Assembly: GCA_025716855.1 (NCBI GenBank)
Contig: JAIXMQ010000128.1
Span: 1 to 39,877 of the forward strand
From: Pilaira anomala
Taxonomy: Eukaryota > Mucoromycota > Mucoromycetes > Mucorales > Mucoraceae
DNA length: 39,877 bases
Direction: 5' to 3'
Position numbers and translations under genes: made by a program. Every line of letters starts with the position of its first letter. The first letter of the stretch is position 1. Positions 32,561-39,877 of the stretch are shown one piece after another. The notes below the pieces were generated by a model that was not told the DNA's origin, searched no databases, and saw only the letters and a program-made list of their open reading frames with translations.

Positions 32561-33563
32561 GCTCTTATCCATTTATTTAGTGGACAATTCAAAGAAAATA
32601 CCAAGCATTCAATTGAAGACACTTTGAAGATATTAGAATGTGGAATATCATCTTCAAGAAAAGAAGCAGCCCATTCTAATGATGCGTCATTGTCGAAGTT
32701 TTTGAAGTTAAATGTATATGGGGTTCATGTTATCAAATCCCAAGTTACCTTCTCAGAAATTTCCCTTGATGATGAAACACACTGGAAATGCATTGAATTA
32801 AGGAACGCCAAATTGCCAACAGCTTGGAGTGATAGAGTCAACCTAGTTCAATATATGGAACTTCTAGCAACCCTCTATGTATGTTTATTGTTGTATCTGA
32901 ACCAACTAGTAAGAAATACAAATAAAAAAATAATAATAAAAAAACACAATTGAAAAGTATAACAACAATATAATCAGCAGCGCTGGTAACTAGGAAAAGA
33001 AAAGAAGAATAATGTCTTTATTACATTCTCTTCACACTCTATTATATATAAGAAATAACTTGAACTGGTGTAACAGATTAAACATTCATATTAGGATCAC
33101 GCACCATAATTATTAATTCAACCCAGGCATCATGTATTTAAACTTTCAGGGCATACAATCAACGGATCATTCCTACATACTAACTATACATCCTAATGAC
33201 CTGATATTACTCTTGACCTTTCTGTCAATTCTAGAAGACGAAGTTTTTATGTGAACACACTAACATAAAAATGGGTCGCAACTGCTACCATAATAAATAA
33301 TTTAGAATACTGATTTTAAATGAAAAAAATCTCCGTAACTGTTGACAGTCGCTATTGATACTGTAAGGTAATCTCGTATACAACATTTATAGGAAATGTA
33401 AATTAGAATGCTTTATGTGGAACTCACCTATTTTTATTATTTTTTTCAGGATGCTTGTCACGAAAACCAAAGGATCCAAAAGCAGCTTATTAAAGAAAAT
33501 AACTATTGGTTTGGTTTCTTTCAGTGGTCCTTCCATTGCAGATCAGTAATAAGAGACAATTAA
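32561..33563 (+). pseudogene. Two-exon remnant of a Mucoromycota-specific hypothetical gene
   Basis: An open stretch 32561-32878 starts after an AG and reads ALIHLFSGQFKENTKHSIED, TLKILECGISSSRKEAAHSN, DASLSKFLKLNVYGVHVIKS, VTFSEISLDDETHWKCIELR, NAKLPTAWSDRVNLVQYMEL, LATLY, ending at a GTATGT donor. In the same phase, after a 571-nt gap ending TTTCAG, it continues at 33450 as DACHENQRIQKQLIKENNYW and reaches TAA at 33561. The pattern F.EI...D..HW.C.ELR...LPT.W..R....YMELLATLY is one I associate with very abundant lineage-specific Mucorales hypothetical proteins, often near mobile elements. No start exon is found, and the intron is far longer than all others here, so it is probably a fragment. 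Function unknown. Confidence 0.5.
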
Positions 33564-33904
33564 TGCCTCTCTTTTTTTTTTTTTTTTTTTTTTTCTTCTT
33601 CTTTTTCTTCTTCTTTTTTTTTTATATCATCAAGTAGCTAAATAAATGCCTTGCTTATGTTATTGTATCTATTATTCATATATAAAATTAAGATCGAAAC
33701 AAATTTATTGTTACGGATACACGTCCACTGTATCAAGTTCAAAAAGTGTTTAGATTGAGGTTCACAGTGTGTTCCAAATCAAGTTCGAATTTTGTTTTAA
33801 CTAATTTAATTGGTTCAATGTTCCATTTCATTTTCAAATAAAATGCACTGTGCAGACGCATAGACACGTACATTCATTCAATTCTATACATACAAAATAT
33901 ATAA
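33564..33904. other. Spacer with long pyrimidine tract
   Basis: A T/C-rich stretch at about 33571-33623 is followed by ordinary AT-rich sequence. A TATAAAT-like element precedes the ATG at 33905. No gene. Confidence 0.45.
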
Positions 33905-34423
33905 ATGGAGGATCCAGAGACTTCGTTAGCTATAGCATCAAACCATTTTGACAATAGTCAAATAGAAGTGAGTTTTTTTCTCTCTCTTTTATCTGTATTA
34001 TATTAAATAACTTAGATAAACTGATTTTTTTTCTAATTAGGATGCTTACACCACATTTTTATCAACTGAACAAATCGCAATGCAACGTAAAATTCGTTCA
34101 TTGTTATAAGTTCTTTTAAAAACAAAAACAAAAAGCAATCATTTTAAACAAAAATCCTCTCTTTAGCCATTGTCTCTAAACCTCAAAATGTTTCGAGTTT
34201 ATTATCTATATTACATTCATGTGTTGATCATATTGAAAAAGTAATCCAATATCATTTACCCAATCATAAATTCACTCCTCCTCCACTTCCACCTAACCCA
34301 ACTCATGTTACAACCAGCAAGCCTGTTTTGCCACCTAAACCAACAAGCACAAATTCAAAGCTACATCCTATTATACCCACTCCAACTGTAATTACTACAT
34401 TATTAAAAATAATAAAGCTTTGA
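33905..34423 (+). pseudogene. Broken MIT-like N-terminus of a gene cut by a LINE relic
   Basis: Exon 1 (33905-33967) reads MEDPETSLAIASNHFDNSQI E and joins in phase to 34041 (DAYTTFLSTEQIAMQRKIRS LL), which hits TAA at 34107 without a usable donor. A third protein-like stretch from 34167 reads IVSKPQNVSSLLSILHSCVD, HIEKVIQYHLPNHKFTPPPL, PPNPTHVTTSKPVLPPKP and ends at TGA 34421. Together they look like an alpha-helical MIT-type N-terminus plus a Pro-rich linker, as in endosomal deubiquitinases (AMSH/UBP types); this identity is tentative. The lost donor and the abrupt end next to LINE sequence mark it as a pseudogene or truncated gene. Confidence 0.4.
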
Positions 34424-34439
34424 GTGTTCGAAAGAATAA

Positions 34440-35060
34440 TGAAGTATTTTGATGTTGCGGCAGTGGGTTTGATAAAATTGGGAAATTTGAGACTGCACAG
34501 GCTTTAGAGTATGAGTCCAGGAGATATAGTATCAAGCGGGTATTGTTTATCAAGAACACAGTACCAAACTTCTGGACATAAAATTACAAAATGAGTAAAG
34601 TTATCTTCTGCTTCAGAACACACAAACGACATATGGGACTATCAATGACATGCATAAGAGATATTGCCAGACCATGAGGAAACTTATTGGCAAGAACCCG
34701 ATACCACACCTGTCTAGCTGGAAGGAGCCAAAAGGAGTGTAATTTCTTGGGAGGAATATGGAATTTTTTAGCCTTGGCCGCAGTACAGTTATGAAGTCGA
34801 AACTATTTAGACTCGAATTTTGCCCATAAGGAAGTCTGTTTGAATTGTTGATGCAAGGTCTCATCTTCAGTTTCATATAGATCCAAGTCAGAACCAAGAT
34901 AGTTCCAAACGTATGCTGGAAGTTGTATTATGTGCGTATCAAGAATATTATGAAGTAACTATTTCACTTGCTTTCGATTATTGGATTATATTTCTTGGGT
35001 CACTCGTAGTCTGAAGATGTACTAACCAAATCATACAAGACCCAACAGTTTAGGATATTG
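34440..35060 (-). pseudogene. Non-LTR retrotransposon (LINE) 3' fragment with zf-RVT region
   Basis: On the minus strand, frames separated by indels and stops read ILDTHIIQLPAYVWNYLGSD, LYETEDETLHQQFKQTSLWA, FRLHNCTAAKAKKFHIPPKK, HSFWLLPARQVWYRVLANKF, PHGLAISLMHVIDSPICRLC and SEAEDNFTHFVILCPEVWYC. The W-x-R-x-L.NK.P....L......S..C.LC...E....H....C series is the zinc-binding zf-RVT region at the C-terminus of fungal LINE reverse transcriptases. Only the last part of the ORF is present, in the 5'-truncated form usual for LINEs. It abuts the end of the MIT-like pseudogene. No poly(A) tail or target duplication was identified, which suggests age. Confidence 0.65.
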
Positions 35061-35163
35061 GTGTAGCCAATGGTCAGTGGGCACCACAAAAAAAGAAAGA
35101 CTTTTGGCATGCGGGGTTATTTACTGATTTTTGTTTCTTTTTTATCTTTTACTAAATCTATTA

Positions 35164-36079
35164 ATGAACGAAAACGAGTTTACAGACATTCATCTTCGCT
35201 GGAATAACGGGCAAGATTTAAACATAACAGTATTATTACGTAAAGATAATATTGGTGTTATAAAGCAATTGGTAAGGAGCATTCCTGACAGAAAACAGTA
35301 CACTAGCGTCTTATAAAAATAAAAAAATTAGATTCGAAAAAACGCTATTGAACATACCAGTAAAAAAACGATTCGATTAATACATCGTGGCCAACTATTA
35401 AAGGATGATAATAAAACATTGTACGAATATGGAGTACGACAAAGTAGTATATTCATTCATTGCGCTTTATCAGACCCTATTATTCCCACAAATACAATTA
35501 TAGCCACTAAAACCGACACGCCAAAAAAACAGGTAGGTTTTATTACATAGAAATGATATCAAGTTCCATGCTCTAAATTAGACTAGTCTATTTCTGGTTT
35601 TGATAAACTACGAGAATCAGGTTATAATGATGAAGAGATTAGAAATGTAAGAACACAATTTCATCAAATACACAACAATTCAGATTATGTGGATGGCGGT
35701 AATACATGTATTATATATGTTGAAGGGACTATTATTTAATAGATATAACAATATATAGAACCACCGAATGAACAAGAAATTGAGATGGAAGAACGATGGA
35801 TGGAACATACAGGTAGTATGTTACCCGAAGTAGATCAAAGTTCTTTCAAAGAAATGATGTGTGGTCTATTACTTGGATTTTTTTTAGGCGTCTTGTGCTT
35901 ATTTTGGTTTAAAGAATCCGTCTTTACTCGTAGACATCAAATAGGTATATATATATGTATATATATATAATATTGTTTATCAACAACTACACTTAATTTC
36001 TAAATGCACTTAATATGTAGGCATCTTGGCTGGAATGGCCATTAATGTATCTTGTGGTGTCATTCATGTATATTATTAG
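35164..36079 (+). CDS. DSC3: Dsc E3 ubiquitin ligase complex subunit 3
   Basis: Five exons (35164-35271, 35332-35532, 35587-35698, 35759-35944, 36021-36079) give 221 aa in phase. Dsc3 is a subunit of the Golgi Dsc/Tul1 membrane ubiquitin ligase that degrades orphan membrane proteins and, in some fungi, activates SREBP. Seen: N-terminal ubiquitin-like fold (FTDIHLRWNNGQDLNITVLL, KKTIRLIHRGQLLKDDNKTL, YGVRQSSIFIHCAL), the Dsc3 C-terminal-domain motif SISGFDKLRESGYNDEEIRN VRTQF, and two membrane segments (MMCGLLLGFFLGVLCLFWF and GILAGMAINVSCGVIHVYY). The start at 35164 is chosen over 35131 because the longer form adds a hydrophobic leader before a cytosolic domain. The exon 3 acceptor must be 35586, not 35581, to keep frame. 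Confidence 0.85.
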
Positions 36080-36432
36080 TCATTTCTTTTCTTTTTTTAC
36101 CTTATACCCTTTGTTTTAAAAAGTACATATAAAAGGTAAATAAGAATGGTGATCGAATGGAAAAGTATCACACTTGCTGATGAACCACTCATCCAACTTC
36201 CCTTCGATATACAGATCGTGTATGTGATGTGGCATAACACATAAGATTAAACTGCACGAAGGTGTAAAATAATAAACGGAGATTATGATCTTGTTAATAA
36301 AAAAGGATGATTCTCTCTTTCTTTTTCTTTCCTTATTATCTATTTTTTTTCTTCTGTCTTTATCTTTATGTTACTTTTTCCATTCCTTAACATGAACCTC
36401 TCCTTCCAATACAATTCTAATCTCTTGTTTGA

Positions 36433-36467
<35 letters not shown>

Positions 36468-36720
36468 TATACACACATATATATATTGTGTAAAGAAATA
36501 AAAATCTTCGGTATTTTTTAAAAAATTGGAATTACCCTATTTAGATCAAAGGGTCAGAAATAGTTCAATGATTATTTTTCAAAAAAAAAACACATTTGTA
36601 TTTAATAGAAAATAATTAATCAAACTTGTCTCTTTTACAGTTAAATTATAATTATTTGCTTTTCTTTTGTATCTATATATACTTGTCTGGAAAAAACTCA
36701 AAGTAAGCAACCCAATACAA
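36080..36720. other. Spacer with (CA)n microsatellite
   Basis: A (CA)14 run lies at 36434-36462, followed by ATACATATACACACATATAT. A 31-codon frame from 36145 (MVIEWKSITLADEPLIQLPF) reads protein-like but is too short to support. Otherwise AT-rich. Confidence 0.45.
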
Positions 36721-37500
36721 TGATGGAGAAGTTCTCTCACACTTGTCTTTGCGGCTATATGCTTGGTATTAGTAGTTTTACAACTCGCTGGTCGTATTTA
36801 AAAAATTATTAATAAAGTCTATCCAATTCTTGATAATGATAACAGAGAGTGGATGCACTGTATCTTCCCCTTCAATATTTATGTCTTATAAATAGTCCCT
36901 CAACTGATGTCTGTCCTAATAATAATCAAGTATTGAATCGATGCTGTTTTGAAAGGAACATATATTATAATAATATAATCATATTCTTCTTAATGAGCAT
37001 GGTGGCTGCCTTCTTCTCCAAATAAATTACGTAGGTCAAATTTATTTTTTTAGTTATAAATTAAAACTTACTGATAAAAGCATTTTTGCTTTATTCATTC
37101 AGGTTCTTTGCTTCAATTCAACAAGGCTGTTCAAGTAATCTTTCATCATGCCACACAAAACCAAATCTCAAAGAACGTTTATCAAAATGCTGACCCTTTG
37201 TTTCTTTATGTTTGAAAGATAAACTTCCTTCTCAAAAAATGTTTATGCTAACCTTCAACATCGTAGTTGTTTATTTGATAACTATCATCACTTGGATTTA
37301 AAATTAATAATCGACAATTCAATAGAAACCTATGCTTTTGAAAGTCATGCCTCTCTTTTTTTTTTGTGATATTAACTATTTTATGTATCAAAAAAAGTCG
37401 ATATATTACTTGGTTAGAAGTATGGCTGTTAGTAACAACCTTGGTATTGGAATTACCAACCATAATTACATTTGTTTTGTAGCCATGCTCTTTTTTTTTA
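36721..37500 (+). pseudogene. Decayed coding stretch, probably a membrane protein
   Basis: Short blocks in shifting frames look protein-like: RRSSLTLVFAAICLVLVVLQ LAGRI near 36727-36800, INKVYPILDNDNREWMHCIF P near 36810-36870, NNNQVLNRCCFERNIYYNNI I near 36920-36980, SLLQFNKAVQVIFHHATQNQ ISKNVYQNADPLFLYV near 37105-37215. Stops and frameshifts separate them. No single family can be named. This is an inference from composition and could partly be chance. Confidence 0.25.
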
Positions 37501-37506
37501 GCCGTT

Positions 37507-37740
37507 CTAATCAGTATCTAATATAGGATACTTTCTTTCGCTGTTGGTGAACATCCAAAACAGAAGCTTCCTCTTTCCGGAACCTCTACAGCTAGAAACG
37601 ATCGCGTATAAGTAGCAAATATTTCCCTTCTGGTAAGCGTATGTCTTGTGAGCTGCATCCAAAGTGGGTAAATCATCATTTCTTCTTAAGAGCTTAATGA
37701 ATGTATCGGTGTATATTTGGGGAGACATTTTTTTCGCCAT
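37507..37740 (-). CDS. Short hypothetical ORF, 77 aa
   Basis: ATG at 37740; the first 45 residues (MAKKMSPQIYTDTFIKLLRR NDDLPTLDAAHKTYAYQKGN) look like protein, the rest less so. No signal peptide, membrane segment or known motif. It may be an exon of a larger lost gene. It lies between a relic-rich stretch and the PiggyBac remnant. Confidence 0.25.
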   Translation of the reverse strand: MAKKMSPQIYTDTFIKLLRRNDDLPTLDAAHKTYAYQKGNICYLYAIVSSCRGSGKRKLLFWMFTNSERKYPILDTD

Positions 37741-38329
37741 ATCCCTAAAAAAAGTAAAATAGTTAATATCTTTTAGAATGTAAGTACAAAAGAAAAGAAA
37801 AAAAAAAAGGTCATTATGGTTTACTGTGTATTGTGCTATGATGACCCATTAATAATAGGTATATTTTTATATCCTAAAAAGGGAATGATAAGCTATACTT
37901 TTTGGATTTTTTGATCTAGTATTTCATGCATATGATGGATTATATAAAGGATAGTTTGTGTGTTCAGATAAGATGTTCTAAATCAACATGGCAACGGTAT
38001 GAAGTCATTTGTATCCTAACATCCATCATTGGAAGATGCTGTAAATGGCTTGGCATTATATTAATAAAATCAGCATGCATAAAATATTTCAAACACGTAT
38101 ATATCATCTTTTAGCATAATATAAGTCAATATCTCGCTACATAACAAATGGTATATCTAAACTAATTCAAGAAGGTAACCAACCCTTGCATACTCGAGAA
38201 AAAAAACTTGTAACTATTCAGCTTGTAGTAATTAAACTCTTTTTTTATTTGCTATCCATAATAGTATCAAAGAAAGAGAAGGAAAATAAAGGTTTAAGAA
38301 AGAAGGGTTAAAAATATCAAATAAGCTAG
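37741..38329. other. Spacer, no supported gene
   Basis: AT-rich; a 62-codon plus-strand frame at 37926-38114 has no recognisable motif. No RNA gene seen. Confidence 0.4.
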
Positions 38330-39877
38330 CTTCTCTTTTGTCAACTTCTATGAGATGCAGGTTAAAACAGCTTTGACATAAAGGCAAGTTGGTATTACAA
38401 GAGCAGATCTCTGCACTCTGGTATGAATTACACCCTTTTCACTACACTTTCGACATACAGATCTTCTTTTCAAACAATCCTTTCTCCTTAAAAGCACATA
38501 GTCTTGCACTCTATCACTTCTTAAGGCCCCCATATTGATTTCCTGAAACAGAATCACTCAATTTTTTGCAATACTTTAGCAATTGATACGCCAAAGTATC
38601 TTTAAACTGTGTATGGCCCATCGTTTTACCATTATCAGGAAACATCTTATATGAATTGAACGCATTTTTTTCACAAACATCAAGGATAAACCCCCCCCCC
38701 CAAGAACTGTATCTCCCACCTTTCCTTAGAGATTATATCACAATAATAAAAGATTTTATCCCTATAATTGCTATTTGTATCAACTGAACCTTAAAAAAAA
38801 CAAAAAACAAAAAATGGTTATCCCATTTTTATTTCAATATATATATATATATATATATATAACTAACTTTCGCCGTTACTATCTGTCACTTGCATTTAAG
38901 AAAAAATCCCAAGCTAAGTTAACAACACCGTCATATCTGGTGATCTAAACCTAGCATCGGCAATAAGCGTTCTTCCTGAGGAGATCCAAGACTTCACTAA
39001 TCTTTTGACTGTAGCCAAACGATGATGCATACCAGGCTCATTATTACACTCTTTAGCACATGGACCACTGATAGTATCTAAACGAAGGAAACACTTGGTG
39101 AGATAATCCACGAGAGACTTAAATTCTTGTGCAATTGAATGAGGTTTGCGTGAAGTCTCTCTAAGGTTGGGAATGCCTAACCCTAGCCATTGGTTCATCG
39201 TTTCAGCAATTACCAAATATTTACCAGGTGTTAAATAGGTTGCAGTATGTTCGTTGAATGCATCGAGTGTTACTCTTATTTGATACAATGGATTCGCTAT
39301 TACGCTTCTCAATCGACTTTAATTCAAAAGTATGCATACGCATGATATCATTCAATCTTTCCTGTGACATGTAATTACTGAAATCGATCGTAAGCCTAAA
39401 ATGACTATTTCCAGCATGTCGTCAATACGCATTCTTATATCATCATGTTTTACAACTGTCATCACTGTAAGGAGAGAAATCCACATCAAATACTCAGGAA
39501 ATGTTAAATTCGTCCATGAACTTAACGCGTTTTTAGCATTTTAACATTGATATTATTGATAATAATAACGTGAAGGTGTTCCAAAGGTAAAAAGAACATA
39601 AAGTAATCCACAGGAGAACAATACATAGTTTGCATTCACTAAATGTAGCTTGGATTTTTCGGATTTATAACCTTTCTCTTCTTGAAGATCGTTATCTACC
39701 AAGACAGGAGCCGCCTCTTCTTCTGCTGTCTCGTCTTGTGCTGTCTCCTAGTTGATCTGGTCACTATTAGTATTGCTAGAGGTGCTACTAGTATCTCTGT
39801 TTTTGGACTCCAAGTACTCCAGTCAAATTGATCCGATTAGCATAGGGATTGCATGTACTTCGTCCAAGATAACCTCA
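38330..39877 (-). pseudogene. PiggyBac-type transposase remnant, runs off the right edge
   Basis: Read on the minus strand: an acidic N-terminal region near 39800-39650 (QDETAEEEAAPVLVDNDLQE), then SPVDYFMFFLPLEHLHVIII with frameshifts, SWTNLTFPEYLMWISLLTVM, DIRMRIDD, NYMSQERLNDIMRMHTFELK, and an open 132-codon core at 39312-38914 (LVIAETMNQWLGLGIPNLRE, PHSIAQEFKSLVDYLTKCFL, RLDTISGPCAKECNNEPGMH, SGRTLIADARFRSPDMTVLL). The order matches the PiggyBac DDE_Tnp_1_7 domain. The centre (about 38720-38910) is replaced by an (AT)n tract and poly(C). It resumes as VCEKNAFNSYKMFPDNGKTM GHTQFKDTLAYQLLKY and ends in a Cys-rich zinc region (SVCRKC, then after a one-base shift CNTNLPLCQSCFNLHL). Not functional. 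Confidence 0.7.

Overview
The window is nuclear DNA from an AT-rich, intron-rich fungus, most likely an early-diverging Mucoromycota (Mucorales-like) species. The grounds are many short GT-AG introns (mostly 55-90 nt), fungal core genes (RIO1, the cap methyltransferase ABD1, a PEP4-type vacuolar protease, a GGA adaptor, HRR25-type casein kinase 1 and the fungal Dsc3 ubiquitin-ligase subunit), and a heavy load of decayed transposon-type coding relics. No rRNA, tRNA or CRISPR array was seen. Exon joins were read by hand from splice signals and unbroken reading frame.

Layout. 1-6.4 kb is gene-poor: a partial ORF leaving the left edge, decayed tandem repeats, a reverse-transcriptase fragment, and coding relics with internal stops or frameshifts. 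6460-9806 is an apparently complete DNA transposon: 32-bp perfect terminal inverted repeats, TA target duplication, a 720-residue four-exon DDE transposase, and an unusual array of 15-bp dyad repeats before the gene. 10.3-11.1 kb holds a small secreted-protein ORF and a two-exon fragment. 11.2-17.4 kb is a compact housekeeping block: RIO1 (-), a CYSTM tail-anchored protein (+), ABD1 (+), PEP4 (-). 18.0-21.0 kb is one intronless 998-codon Plavaka-like transposase gene with an N-terminal C2H2 finger.

22.5-26.4 kb carries three minus-strand genes for secreted proteins that share a dibasic (Kex2-type) motif SI(Y/S)L-x-KR and little else. One of them also has about eleven VAQAP pentapeptides and a long Asp/Glu tail. 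This is the best candidate for an undescribed system: a small cluster of rapidly diverging, Kex2-processed secreted peptide precursors. 27.4-31.4 kb holds convergent CK1 (+) and a 12-exon GGA adaptor (-) genes. 31.5-35.1 kb is again relic-rich: a lineage-specific hypothetical gene, a broken MIT-like gene and a LINE 3' fragment. Dsc3 lies at 35.2-36.1 kb. The right end (38.3-39.9 kb) is a decayed PiggyBac-type transposase running off the edge.

The intact genes fall into trafficking and proteolysis (GGA, PEP4, Dsc3, possibly CK1), ribosome and mRNA biogenesis (RIO1, ABD1), and secreted or surface products (CYSTM, the Kex2 cluster). They are separated by islands of mobile-element debris of different ages.
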